A stretch of 37,366 nt of DNA from a virus. How positions within the stretch are numbered: position 1 is the first letter of the stretch; each line of letters starts with the position of its first letter. The notes beneath the pieces were generated by a model that worked only from the letters and a program-made list of their open reading frames with translations, did no database searches and was not told the origin of the DNA. Position numbers and translations under genes: made by a program. This document shows, piece by piece, positions 7,406-15,692 of the stretch. The DNA is taken from positions 1-37,366 of IMG/VR virus record IMGVR_UViG_3300024346_004772; one strand, given 5' to 3'.

Positions 7406-8089
7406 ATGGCATTAAGCACAACTGATTTGGGCACAGCAGGCTCAGGACTACCAAAAACAATTACTCCAGGTAATCATGTATTAAAGATTAACAGTATTGA
7501 ACTTGAGGAATTCAAGTTTATTGATGGTGCATATCATTTAATGATGCATGTAGAGACTCAACCTATTGAAGGTTTTGAAGGTTTTATGATTGATAAAGAT
7601 GATGAAAGTAAAGGTCGTTATGCAGGTCAGATTGGTAGAGTAAAAGCAAGCCAATATGCATTTGCTGATGGTGAAACTAAATCTGGCATTAAAATTCAGA
7701 GAGATAGATCTATTTTGATCTTCTTAAGAACTCTTGCACATACCATGGGACTAGATTCTTGGTTCCTTGAGCAAGATGGTCAGCATGAAACTATTGAAGA
7801 CTTTGTTAAAGCATTCAATAAAACTGCAGACTTTAGAGGTAAATTCCTTGAGTTCTGTGTTGCTGGTAAAGAGTATGAAGGTAAAACGGGTTATACTAAC
7901 TATGACATGTGGTTACCAAAAGCAGAAGGAAAGAAATATGCATTTGGAGCTATTGAAGCTGGTGCAGTAATTTCTTTTGATGAGGCTAAGCATCTCAAAA
8001 AATTAGAAGTTAAAGAAGTTAAGTCTTTTGGAGATGATGATGATGTATTTCATAAACCAAAAACATCTTCAGACTTTAGTTTAGACTAA
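7406..8089 (+). CDS. Probable single-stranded DNA-binding protein
   Basis: This 227-residue protein begins MALSTTDLGTAGSGLPKTIT. The body is beta-rich with features of an OB-like fold (NHVLKINSIELEEFKF, YHLMMHVETQPIEG). The C-terminus is acidic and ends FGDDDDVFHKPKTSSDFSLD, like the protein-interaction tails of phage SSBs. The location right after the Sak4-like ATPase and before the primase supports the call. I do not recognise a named family, so the function comes from context plus architecture. Its leader (AAAAACAAAACAAA before the ATG) is A-rich with no Shine-Dalgarno, suggesting strong independent initiation, and a hairpin follows the gene. Confidence 0.6.
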   Translation: MALSTTDLGTAGSGLPKTITPGNHVLKINSIELEEFKFIDGAYHLMMHVETQPIEGFEGFMIDKDDESKGRYAGQIGRVKASQYAFADGETKSGIKIQRDRSILIFLRTLAHTMGLDSWFLEQDGQHETIEDFVKAFNKTADFRGKFLEFCVAGKEYEGKTGYTNYDMWLPKAEGKKYAFGAIEAGAVISFDEAKHLKKLEVKEVKSFGDDDDVFHKPKTSSDFSLD

Positions 8090-8107
8090 CTACTACCTAG
8101 ATAATTA

Positions 8108-8176
8108 GGGGGAGTTAGTTATAATTATTGTTTAACAAGGATTTCAAACTATTTCAGGAAACTCCCCCTTTTATTT
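8108..8176 (+). terminator. Long-loop hairpin followed by T-rich run
   Basis: GGGGGAGTT (8108-8116) pairs perfectly with AACTCCCCC (8160-8168), followed by TTTTATTTTATT. The stem is ideal for an intrinsic terminator, but the loop is 43 bases, far longer than usual. It lies between the SSB-like gene and the primase ATG at 8185, and would reduce read-through into the primase. Confidence 0.6.
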
Positions 8177-8184
8177 TATTGGCT

Positions 8185-9162
8185 ATGATTTCTACAAAGA
8201 ACTTAGTATCTGATTTAGAGGACGTACCTAGAGAATGGGTATTTGAATACTATCTAAACTTAAAAGAGAAACTCATTGGTCAAGATATAAAGATGCTCTC
8301 AGCATTTAATGTAAAGGACAAAGTTCCTAGCATGTTTATCTATCGCAATGGGGATTGCTATAAGTTTAAAGATTTCTCTTCTGGCTTTCAAGGTGACAAT
8401 ATTGAACTTGTCAAATGTTTATTTAACTATGACACAAGATTCAAAGCAGTTAACAGAATACTTAATGATTACCAAGAGTATCTAAAGTATAATGCACCTG
8501 CAGAAAGAGGGCCCATACAATTTCATGATAAGTTCAAAGTAACAGATTTCCAAATGAGACACTGGAATTCCCAAGACTCTAAGTTTTGGATGAGTTTTAG
8601 GATTTCTTCAGCTATACTGGAGAAATACAATGTTGTCCCATTGGAATTCTTTACTATGGAAAAGACTGACGTTGATGGTAGTCTTAGATCTTATAAGTTT
8701 GCAAGACCATATGTCTATGGTTATTTTAGAGAAGATGGTGAGCTGTATAAGATTTATATGCCTAAAGTCCCAGAGAAGAAGTTCATTAAGATCCAGAACT
8801 ATACACAGGGTATGGATCAATTGCAATATGATTCCAAGTATTTACTGATTGTTTCTTCACTTAAAGACCTTATGTCTTTCAAGAAGCTTGGTATTGGTAA
8901 TATAGAATGTATTGCTCCGGACAGTGAGAATACAATGATTGGAGAATCTGTTATAAATAAACTTAGAGAGAAGTATTCTAAGATTATTGTACTGTTTGAT
9001 AATGATGAGCCCGGCATGAAAGCTGCTCAGAGATATCAGGACAAGTATAATATTCCACATGTAGTACTTGACATGTCTAAGGATTTATCAGACTCTGTTA
9101 GAGATCATGGTATTGAACCTGTGAGAGATCAATTATTAATCTTACTAAAACAAGTTGTATGA
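8185..9162 (+). CDS. DNA primase, DnaG-type Toprim domain
   Basis: I start this 325-residue protein at the ATG at 8185 (MISTKNLVSDLEDVPREWVF). A longer frame from a TTG at 8128 would run through the terminator stem. The N-terminus has YRNGDCYKFKDFSSGFQGD, resembling the start of phage primases after loss of most zinc ligands. The Toprim domain is seen as LLIVSSLKDLMSFKKLGI (about residue 220), APDSEN (about 245) and LFDNDEPGMKAA (about 270), the DxD motif that binds metal. The usual catalytic Glu of Toprim motif I is not where expected (SSLKD instead of EGxxD), a form I associate with phage primases. It would make RNA primers for the polymerase at 17233. Confidence 0.82.
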   Translation: MISTKNLVSDLEDVPREWVFEYYLNLKEKLIGQDIKMLSAFNVKDKVPSMFIYRNGDCYKFKDFSSGFQGDNIELVKCLFNYDTRFKAVNRILNDYQEYLKYNAPAERGPIQFHDKFKVTDFQMRHWNSQDSKFWMSFRISSAILEKYNVVPLEFFTMEKTDVDGSLRSYKFARPYVYGYFREDGELYKIYMPKVPEKKFIKIQNYTQGMDQLQYDSKYLLIVSSLKDLMSFKKLGIGNIECIAPDSENTMIGESVINKLREKYSKIIVLFDNDEPGMKAAQRYQDKYNIPHVVLDMSKDLSDSVRDHGIEPVRDQLLILLKQVV

Positions 9163-9434
9163 GTTTAACTAAAACTTTAGATCGTCTTGAGAGTCACATG
9201 GATTTTGCACGTGATTACTTTATTGATTTACAAACTGAAGTAGATGAAATGTATACTGAACTAAAAAATTGTCAAAGCATGGTTGTAGATCTTACTATGA
9301 CAATTCAAGAGCTTGAAGAAGAGAAAGGCAATTTGATACATTTAATTGAAGAGTTAAAACTTAAATGTGTGATATTAGAAGCTGAGAATCTGGAAGTAAC
9401 AGCTAAATTTGCACACTATACACTATCAAGTTAA
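9159..9434 (+). CDS. Small coiled-coil protein
   Basis: This 91-residue protein is almost entirely predicted coiled coil: residues about 20-80 have regular leucine, isoleucine and methionine spacing within a glutamate-rich background (MTIQELEEEKGNLIHLIEEL, then LEAENLEVTAKFAHY). It has no enzyme motif. Its ATG overlaps the primase stop (ATGA), so it is translationally coupled to the primase. A structural or adaptor role in the replication complex is possible, but nothing in the sequence shows a partner. Confidence 0.65.
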   Translation: MSLTKTLDRLESHMDFARDYFIDLQTEVDEMYTELKNCQSMVVDLTMTIQELEEEKGNLIHLIEELKLKCVILEAENLEVTAKFAHYTLSS

Positions 9435-9437
9435 GTT

Positions 9438-9863
9438 ATGAGTTGGTTATACAAAGGTGAAGTATTTAATGACAGCAAAATTCCAGATGGTGCTGTAGGT
9501 TTCATTTATGAAATGGAAGCAATCATTGATGGTAAAGCAGTCCGTTATATTGGTAAGAAGAACTTTTATTCTACAGTTAAAAAGAAACTTGGAAAGAAAG
9601 CTATTGAAGCAATGACAGACAAAAGGGCATCTAAATACACTTTTGTTAGCAAAACTAATTATCAAAATTATTACAGCAGTAATAAAGTGCTACAGGATGC
9701 ACATAAAGCAGGAATTCCTATAAAGAGATTTATGGTTAGGATATGTTTCTCAAAGACAGAGTTAACATATCATGAGACTAAATCACAATTTGTAAGAGAA
9801 GTGCTTGAAAAAGAAGAATATCTGAATGCCAATATTCTTGGCAGGTTTTACAAAATCAAATAG
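9438..9863 (+). CDS. GIY-YIG-type endonuclease (Seg-like)
   Basis: This 141-residue protein has the two short strands that name the family: GFIYE (residues 21-25) and RYIGKKNF (36-43). The conserved lysines and the YYSSNKVLQDAHKAG segment follow, then a glutamate in a helix (LTYHETKSQFVREVL), the usual metal-binding position. The layout resembles phage SegE-like GIY-YIG nucleases. Such proteins nick or cut DNA; phage copies may be homing nucleases or act in host DNA breakdown or repair. It has no separate DNA-binding domain. It sits between the coiled-coil gene and the DUF6878-like gene, with gaps of a few bases. Confidence 0.72.
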   Translation: MSWLYKGEVFNDSKIPDGAVGFIYEMEAIIDGKAVRYIGKKNFYSTVKKKLGKKAIEAMTDKRASKYTFVSKTNYQNYYSSNKVLQDAHKAGIPIKRFMVRICFSKTELTYHETKSQFVREVLEKEEYLNANILGRFYKIK

Positions 9864-9864
9864 T

Positions 9865-10281
9865 ATGAAAGAAATAGATATGATTGGAACCCTTGTTAGA
9901 TTAGCTGACTTGGGGATAACTGGTATTAAAGTAACTTATGAAGGCTCTGGTGATTCAGGTGCTATTGAAAATATAGTTTATACTGCAGAAAAATTAAGAG
10001 AATCTGAAGAAGATGCATTTGAAGATTTAAATGACATTGATGTTTGGGGAAAAGATGTATGGGAACTTAGAGATCTAGATTCTGGTCTTCATTCTGATAT
10101 AGAAAACTTTGTTGAAGACAAATTACTCCAAGATATTGAAGATTGGTGGAATAATGATGGAGGTTATGGTACAGTATGTATTCTTATACCATCAGGTAAA
10201 TACAACATTGTCAATGATGTTAGAATTACTCAAGTAGAAACTTATTATCATGAAGGATCTTTAATTGAAAAGACATTGTAA
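9865..10281 (+). CDS. DUF6878-like protein
   Basis: I start this 138-residue protein at the ATG at 9865 (MKEIDMIGTLVRLADLGITG), one base after the nuclease stop. The frame is open to 9826 inside the upstream gene, but that extension is not needed. Features recall the DUF6878 family: an LADLGITGIKVTYEGSGDSG segment, an acidic middle, DWWNNDGGYGT near residue 95, then a strand-rich end (VRITQVETYYHEGS). The family has no known function. The next gene is a DUF6915-like protein with which it overlaps by one base. I am moderately sure of the family name, which is from memory. Confidence 0.65.
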   Translation: MKEIDMIGTLVRLADLGITGIKVTYEGSGDSGAIENIVYTAEKLRESEEDAFEDLNDIDVWGKDVWELRDLDSGLHSDIENFVEDKLLQDIEDWWNNDGGYGTVCILIPSGKYNIVNDVRITQVETYYHEGSLIEKTL

Positions 10282-10628
10282 TGGCACATCCGTATCAACA
10301 TGCTGTATCTTCAGCTAGAAAATTTGGAGGAGCTCCAGTAGATTATTTATATATCCACCAATGGTTTGATGAAACTAAATCTTGGGTAGGTCATAGTAAA
10401 CATAGAATGTTCCGTCACCATAGTGAGGGTATATTTGAATGTGAGCAAAGATTTGGTATATCATTTACTAACTCTGATGGCAAAACTGTATATACAAGAT
10501 ATGTTGGTGAACAGCATGTGAAAGAAGATTGTAATGGATATATTCCAAGTGCAAAAGAATGGTTAGATATGATTGCGTCCGGTGAAGTTAAAGACTGGGC
10601 TATTAAAACTTTAAAAATTGAAGACTAA
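10281..10628 (+). CDS. DUF6915-like protein
   Basis: This 115-residue protein starts MAHPYQHAVSSARKFGGAPV and contains YIHQWFDETKSW, KHRMFRHHSEGIFECEQRFG, and RYVGEQHVKEDCNGYIPS. This His-rich order of motifs matches my memory of the DUF6915 family of phage and bacterial proteins. The clustered histidines (HRMFRHH, QHV) could bind a metal, but the fold and activity are unknown. The gene overlaps its neighbours on both sides by one base (TAATG at each junction), so it belongs to the same operon. Confidence 0.7.
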   Translation: MAHPYQHAVSSARKFGGAPVDYLYIHQWFDETKSWVGHSKHRMFRHHSEGIFECEQRFGISFTNSDGKTVYTRYVGEQHVKEDCNGYIPSAKEWLDMIASGEVKDWAIKTLKIED

Positions 10629-11029
10629 TGACAAGAGATGAATTAAAGAATCTGATTAACATGTTTCAATCAAGTGATACTGAGAATCATGTAGTTGCAT
10701 TTCATGCAATTGAGAATAGTACACTTGATAATAATGAGCTAGTATTATTGTATAAATTTTCTGGACAACCATTTGCAAAATGGAAACATGAAATTCCAAA
10801 AACTGCACAGAGAATTGCTGATGTAATTGGTGATGAAGCCATAGCATTATCATCTGCACGTGTACTTGGTATTATTACTAATAATAAAGCAGCTAAACAT
10901 GTAATAGAAACATTCCTGGAGTTTTTCATCCGGGATTTAACCAGTATGTTAGGAAGCATAGGGTATCCAATGGATAAAGTTGACATCAACGTAAAAATAA
11001 GAGATGATGGACAAAGCACAGAGTCTTAG
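10628..11029 (+). CDS. Unknown protein with SSD-motif module
   Basis: This 133-residue protein begins MTRDELKNLINMFQSSDTEN. It carries the SSD motif (MFQSSDTENHVVAFHAIEN) shared with the proteins at 781-1200 and 13406-14698. Here the motif is at the extreme N-terminus. The rest is mostly helical (TAQRIADVIGDEAIALSSAR, then AKHVIETFLEFFIRDLTSML) and ends in a polar tail. No enzyme signature is visible. Its last 26 bases overlap the start of the VWA/metallopeptidase-like gene, and it immediately precedes the MoxR/VWA pair, so it may be part of that system. Confidence 0.62.
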   Translation: MTRDELKNLINMFQSSDTENHVVAFHAIENSTLDNNELVLLYKFSGQPFAKWKHEIPKTAQRIADVIGDEAIALSSARVLGIITNNKAAKHVIETFLEFFIRDLTSMLGSIGYPMDKVDINVKIRDDGQSTES

Positions 11030-12185
11030 TAAAACAAGTAAAGAATTAATGTTGAAAGAGCCCTATTACGGGTTCTTTCTCATTATGTTGAATAAAGTTT
11101 GGAGGAAAGATCTCCCAACTGCAGGAGTAAGCAAACAGAATATTAATTATCAATTAGCCATCAATGAGAAATTCTGGACTGGTCTAAGTGATGATCATAA
11201 AATGGGCTTACTGAAACATGAATTGCTCCATATTGCATTTGGACATCTTACAAGTTTTAGTTCTTTTAGTAACAAGAAACTTGCAAATGTTGCCATGGAT
11301 ATGGAAATTAATCAGTATATTGAAGACTCTTGGCTGCCAGAAGGAGGTATCAGAATTGAAGATTATGAAGATCTTAAACTAGATAAAAGAGCTGGTTGTA
11401 GATATTACTATGACCAGCTTCTCCGCCTTCAAGATGAGAAGGATAAGAATGGTACAACAGGTAATCAAGGTATGGACAAATTGCTTGATGATATAGCAAA
11501 TGGAGACATACCAGATCATTCTACATGGGAAGAGTTTGAAGACATGACTGATGCTGAGAAAAAGCTAATTGAAAAGCAGGTTCAGAAAATTCTACAAGAT
11601 GCAAAAGAACAGACAGTAAAGAAACGTGGTAATGTGCCAGGTGAGATTGAAGGTCTTATTGTAGTTGAGGAATTTACTGCACCTAAGTTTGATTGGAAAG
11701 GCTATCTCAGAAGATTTACAGGAGTAAGTACTAAAGTATTTACCAAGAAGATCAGAAGAAAAGAGAACCGTAGATATGAAGATAATCCAGGTCTGAAGAT
11801 TAAGATGCGTCAGCACATGTTGCTTGCTATTGATACTTCAGGTTCAGTAAGTGATACAGAGCTTGCTGAGTTTATGAATGAGATTCATCATATCTATAAA
11901 GTAGGAGTAGATATTACTGTAGTACAGTGTGATACTTCTATCAAGTCTATTGAGCCTTATAGAGGTAAAAATGAAATTAGTGTATTAGGAAGAGGTGGGA
12001 CTGAATTTGATCCCGTCCTAGATTATTACAATGCAAACCTAAAGAAATATACAAGCTTGGTATATTTCACTGATGGTGAATGTTATACATCTGTAAGACC
12101 AAGAGGTAAAGTACTTTGGGTCTTGTCAGAAAGATCAGGCATGAATGAAGACCTACCAGGTCAAGTAATTAAATTAGAATTATAA
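11004..12185 (+). CDS. VWA-like metallopeptidase-related protein (DUF2201 type)
   Basis: This 393-residue protein has two parts. The N-terminal half has a zincin-type motif KHELLHIAFGH (residues 71-81; HExxH plus a following His), then AMDMEIN (98-104) as in the DUF2201 peptidase-like family. The C-terminal half is a von Willebrand A-like domain: AIDTSGSVSD (about 275-284) is the DxSxS metal-adhesion site, with GGTEFD (332-337) and FTDGE (355-359) giving the Thr and Asp positions. It partners with the MoxR-like AAA+ ATPase in the next gene. Such pairs are thought to act as chaperones that remodel or mature target complexes. The start could also be the ATG at 11007. Confidence 0.82.
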   Translation: MMDKAQSLSKTSKELMLKEPYYGFFLIMLNKVWRKDLPTAGVSKQNINYQLAINEKFWTGLSDDHKMGLLKHELLHIAFGHLTSFSSFSNKKLANVAMDMEINQYIEDSWLPEGGIRIEDYEDLKLDKRAGCRYYYDQLLRLQDEKDKNGTTGNQGMDKLLDDIANGDIPDHSTWEEFEDMTDAEKKLIEKQVQKILQDAKEQTVKKRGNVPGEIEGLIVVEEFTAPKFDWKGYLRRFTGVSTKVFTKKIRRKENRRYEDNPGLKIKMRQHMLLAIDTSGSVSDTELAEFMNEIHHIYKVGVDITVVQCDTSIKSIEPYRGKNEISVLGRGGTEFDPVLDYYNANLKKYTSLVYFTDGECYTSVRPRGKVLWVLSERSGMNEDLPGQVIKLEL

Positions 12186-12196
12186 AAACAAACATT

Positions 12197-13366
12197 ATGA
12201 ACACAGTACAATTGAATGCAGAAGAGTTAAAGAGTTTTATCAAACACATGGTAACAAATAATCAGCACATCCAAGCTCAGGGTAAAGTTCCTGTAGCTGT
12301 CAATATTGAGGGTGATGCTGGTCTTGGTAAGACTTCAACTATTTTACAATTGGGCAAAGAGCTTGGAATGGATGTTGTAAAACTTAATCTATCTCAGATT
12401 GAGGAGTTAGGTGACCTTGTTGGTTTTCCTGTTAAAGAATTTCTTGTAAAGAACCAAGAAGGTAAACAAAGGTGGATTACTGAAGCTCAAGTAAGTGGTG
12501 CTCTTAAAGCAGGATATACTGTAGCAGATAAGAGAATGTCTCATGCTGCTCCTGAGTGGATTCAAGGTAAAGGTGAGGGTGGTTTCCTAATCTTGGATGA
12601 CTATACTCGTGCTGACCACAGATTTATGCAAGCTACTATGGAGATTCTTGACCGCCAAGAATATGTATCATGGAAGCTTCCTAAGAACTGGCATGTTATC
12701 TTGACTTCAAATCCAGACAATGGTGACTATAATGTAACTAGTCTTGACGTAGCTCAGAAGACCAGATTTATTTCTGTTGAGATGAAGTATGATGCTAACG
12801 TATGGGCTAAGTGGGCTGAGAGTGCAGGTATTGATGGTAGATGTATTAACTTCATGTTGATGCACCCAGAGCTTGTAACTCAACGTGTGAATCCAAGATC
12901 TATTACTACATTCTTCAATGCAATTAGTTCTATTCCTAAGTTTGAAGAGCAGTTACCACTAATCCAAATGATTGGTGAGGGTTCTGTTGGTGCAGACTTT
13001 TCTAGCATGTTTACTATGTTTATTAATAATAAACTAGATAAGATTATTTCTCCTGAAGATATCCTTACTAAGGATGAAGCATATGTAAAAGGTGCTATTC
13101 TATCTTCAGTAGGACAAGGTGATGATTTCCGTGCGGACTTATCCAGTGTCATTGCAACACGTGTTATTAACTATGCACTTACTGTTGCTGACAAAGGTGG
13201 AGTTCCACAAGCTATGATTGACAGATTGGCTAAACTAACTACAGAGTTTGATGGCTTTACAAATGACTTGAGATACTATATGGTCAAAGAGATTGTAAAT
13301 GGTAACAAGGTCAAGTTTGCAAAGCTTATGCAAGATACTAACGTAGTTAAGATGGCAATTCAGTAA
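12197..13366 (+). CDS. MoxR-like AAA+ ATPase
   Basis: This 389-residue AAA+ protein has a Walker A motif GDAGLGKTS (residues 39-47), a Walker B strand GGFLILDDYTRAD (128-140) and a sensor-1-like segment HVILTSNPDNGDYN (about 172-185). The order and the DDYTRAD form fit the AAA_5/MoxR class, whose members act with VWA proteins. The upstream gene is exactly such a VWA protein, separated by 11 bases of A-rich leader (ATAAAAACAAACATTATG). The C-terminal 150 residues are helical. It would remodel a protein complex using ATP. Target unknown. A strong terminator closes the unit 6 bases after the stop. Confidence 0.85.
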   Translation: MNTVQLNAEELKSFIKHMVTNNQHIQAQGKVPVAVNIEGDAGLGKTSTILQLGKELGMDVVKLNLSQIEELGDLVGFPVKEFLVKNQEGKQRWITEAQVSGALKAGYTVADKRMSHAAPEWIQGKGEGGFLILDDYTRADHRFMQATMEILDRQEYVSWKLPKNWHVILTSNPDNGDYNVTSLDVAQKTRFISVEMKYDANVWAKWAESAGIDGRCINFMLMHPELVTQRVNPRSITTFFNAISSIPKFEEQLPLIQMIGEGSVGADFSSMFTMFINNKLDKIISPEDILTKDEAYVKGAILSSVGQGDDFRADLSSVIATRVINYALTVADKGGVPQAMIDRLAKLTTEFDGFTNDLRYYMVKEIVNGNKVKFAKLMQDTNVVKMAIQ

Positions 13367-13371
13367 TAACT

Positions 13372-13400
13372 AAGGGGGTGTAACAGCCCCCTTTATTTTA
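13372..13400 (+). terminator. Intrinsic terminator after the MoxR gene
   Basis: AAGGGGG (13372-13378) pairs with CCCCCTT (13387-13393) across an 8-base loop, TGTAACAG, and is followed by TATTTTATAATT. It separates the MoxR/VWA unit from the gene at 13406. Confidence 0.8.
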
Positions 13401-13405
13401 TAATT

Positions 13406-14698
13406 ATGACAAGAGCAGTATTTTTTGATAAGGAAGATGAAGTATTCAATGTAGATGTAAGATATGTACTTGAAGATCCTTCAAAATTTGAATTATTTAA
13501 TATAAGTAAAGGGTATACTCCTGCACAAGGAGATACAATTTATCTTATGCCGGGTGTTAATATCCCAAGAGCAAAACTGAAAGACCTAGCACTTAATCAA
13601 GGAATTAAAGTAGTAAGAGATTCTGATAAAGCAAATGTAATAATTACAGGTAAGGCTACTCCAGGTAGAGTGTTAAACGGTAGTTGGTATTATACAGCAC
13701 CTATTGCTAAGATTGAAGATTATCTTAATAAAGTAGCAGTAGATGATTATTATAAAGATAATCTACGCACAGCTATGTTATCTTCAGAATCTGATGTAGT
13801 ATATTTTAATTACAGCACTAAAGTTAGTATAAATAATCATGTAGTTACTAGTAATTTCACTGGGAGTTCACATCACTTTTATTATATACATGATGAGTGG
13901 AAAGAGTTAATTGATGACTGTCAAAACAAAACAGTTTATGATGAGTCTGAATTGCTTGCTATGATTAATGGAGATGATGCTGTAACAATTACCAATGAGG
14001 TATATACTCAGTTGCGTGAGATGTTTAAGAGCTCAGACAAAGACAATCATATCATGGCAATGGAGATTATGGCAAACTCTAACTATGTAGAAAGTGCATT
14101 ATATTTATTGATGCTACTTGAAGAATATGGTCATAGGATTGCAGACTGTAATACTAAGAACCATGTTAATTTCAAGTCTATGGTTAGTTACTTTGGTCTC
14201 AGGGTCAGAGACGTAGATTGTTTAGATCCTGATGATGTTTCTAAGAAATTAGTTTCACTTAATCTGCTTACTACAGACTGGTTAAATATTCTTTTAAAAT
14301 CTAGACTTGATTGGTTTATTACAAACATTGCTAGAAGTTCTACTTTTAACGTTGCAAGTATTATTCCTTCACCAGAAGTTGCAGAAGTAATTCAGTCTGA
14401 GTATAGAGCAGAGATTAGCTTTGATGATAGGACTCCACTTTTAGACTTTGCAATTGGTGTTAATGAGGTTCCTGAAAAAGTAGAAGAAATAAACCAGGAT
14501 GATTTAAGTACACCAGTTCTAGAAGAATTAAATGATTTGGGTCTTGAAGGACCAGAAGGACCGGAGGGACCGGAAAATAATTTTAATGAAGTAGAAGCTG
14601 AGACAGAAGTATTAACTGAAGAATTAGTTATTGAACCTGTAACAAATAACAATCAAATAAACCAAACTAATGAGTCTACCGGCATTGACTGGTTCTGA
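13406..14698 (+). CDS. Unknown protein with SSD-motif module and acidic tail
   Basis: This 430-residue protein begins MTRAVFFDKEDEVFNVDVRY. The first 180 residues are beta-rich, with a repeated-looking GDTIYLMPGVNIPRAKL/ANVIITGKATPG region. The centre (about 204-235) carries the SSD motif (MFKSSDKDNHIMAMEIMANS) shared with two smaller proteins here. The last 80 residues are acidic and low complexity, including three Gly-Pro-Glu repeats. No family is recognised. It begins 12 bases after a terminator, so it needs its own promoter or read-through. Its last 29 bases overlap the nuclease gene. The modular layout, with the motif in the middle of a larger protein, suggests the SSD helix pair is a mobile interaction module. 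Confidence 0.65.
   Translation: MTRAVFFDKEDEVFNVDVRYVLEDPSKFELFNISKGYTPAQGDTIYLMPGVNIPRAKLKDLALNQGIKVVRDSDKANVIITGKATPGRVLNGSWYYTAPIAKIEDYLNKVAVDDYYKDNLRTAMLSSESDVVYFNYSTKVSINNHVVTSNFTGSSHHFYYIHDEWKELIDDCQNKTVYDESELLAMINGDDAVTITNEVYTQLREMFKSSDKDNHIMAMEIMANSNYVESALYLLMLLEEYGHRIADCNTKNHVNFKSMVSYFGLRVRDVDCLDPDDVSKKLVSLNLLTTDWLNILLKSRLDWFITNIARSSTFNVASIIPSPEVAEVIQSEYRAEISFDDRTPLLDFAIGVNEVPEKVEEINQDDLSTPVLEELNDLGLEGPEGPEGPENNFNEVEAETEVLTEELVIEPVTNNNQINQTNESTGIDWF
14546..14575 (+). repeat. Three 9-base repeats coding Gly-Pro-Glu
   Basis: Three near-identical 9-base units encode EGPEGPEGPE within the acidic tail of the 13406 gene. This is a collagen-like Gly-Pro-X run too short to form a stable triple helix, more likely a flexible linker. 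Confidence 0.7.
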
Positions 14699-15689
14699 TG
14701 AACTGGAACTATTTTACAAGAAACCATTCTGGTTTAGTTACAGTAGCATTAATAAGCTATTGTTTTCACCTAGAATGTTTTACAGTCATTATGTTTTGAA
14801 TCAGAGAGAAGACAGTACAGACGCGCACCTGGTTGCGGGGCGTGTCTTACACTGTCTCTTATTTGAGCCAGACAACTATGACAAACAATTTATTAGCATG
14901 CCAGGCAAATATCCTACGGATAGCCAAAGAAAGATTATTGATAATATTTTCAAGTACCATTGTACAGTTGGGAATGATTCATTATCTTTGAATGATTACT
15001 CTCAAGAGATACTCACAGAACTACTCACAGCCAACTTATATCAATCTCTTAAAACAGATCAGCAAAGACTTGACAAAGTTTTAACTGATGAAAACAAATC
15101 CTACTTTAATTTCTTAAAAGAAAGTCTAGATAAGACTATAGTTGATGAGGTTACTTTGAATAACTGCAAAGAATCTTTGATAGAACTAAAGTCTAATCAA
15201 GCAGTAAGATCACTTTTACAATTGGATAGAACTCCTAATGATGTTCACATAAAAACATTTAGTGAGCATATGATTAGTATTAATCAGGAGCATTTACCGT
15301 TTGGTTATAAAGGAATCTTAGATAATGTGGTAATGGATTATGATTCTAAAACCTTATTTATCAATGACTTAAAGACTACAGGTAAGGACATTGCATCTTT
15401 TCCAGAGTCTGTAAGCTATTATAAGTATTGGATTCAGGCTGCCATTTATCACAAGCTTGCCTGGAATAACTTTATTAAAGTACTTCCGGATGCTGTTGAA
15501 TGGAATATTGTAATTACATTTATAGTAATTGATAAGTACAATCAAGTGTACCCGTACCAGGTAAGCAAAGAAACATTAGAAATGTGGTTAGCTGACTTTG
15601 AGGACATAGAAGATAAACTAAAATATCACTATGAAAACAGAGAATATAGACTACCATATGAATTAGCTTTAGGTAATGTAACACTGTAG
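14670..15689 (+). CDS. PD-(D/E)XK nuclease (DUF3799/exonuclease-like)
   Basis: This 339-residue protein has the PD-(D/E)XK core in its second half: GILDNVVMDYD with Asp near 218, then FINDLKTTG with DLK at 233-235, then a Gln in a helix (YYKYWIQAAIYH, Gln256). The N-terminal part has FSYSSINKLLFSPRMFYSHY and HLVAGRVLHCLLFEPDNYD, the substrate-side helices of phage RecE/YqaJ-like exonucleases of the DUF3799 type. It would degrade one strand of duplex DNA in recombination, a natural partner for the Sak4-like annealing ATPase. The start overlaps the upstream gene by 29 bases. Confidence 0.8.
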   Translation: MSLPALTGSDELELFYKKPFWFSYSSINKLLFSPRMFYSHYVLNQREDSTDAHLVAGRVLHCLLFEPDNYDKQFISMPGKYPTDSQRKIIDNIFKYHCTVGNDSLSLNDYSQEILTELLTANLYQSLKTDQQRLDKVLTDENKSYFNFLKESLDKTIVDEVTLNNCKESLIELKSNQAVRSLLQLDRTPNDVHIKTFSEHMISINQEHLPFGYKGILDNVVMDYDSKTLFINDLKTTGKDIASFPESVSYYKYWIQAAIYHKLAWNNFIKVLPDAVEWNIVITFIVIDKYNQVYPYQVSKETLEMWLADFEDIEDKLKYHYENREYRLPYELALGNVTL

Positions 15690-15692
15690 ATT

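Noticed and set aside
8128-8184. TTG start of the primase at 8128
   Set aside because: It would translate through the loop and 3' arm of the terminator. The ATG at 8185 is better placed.
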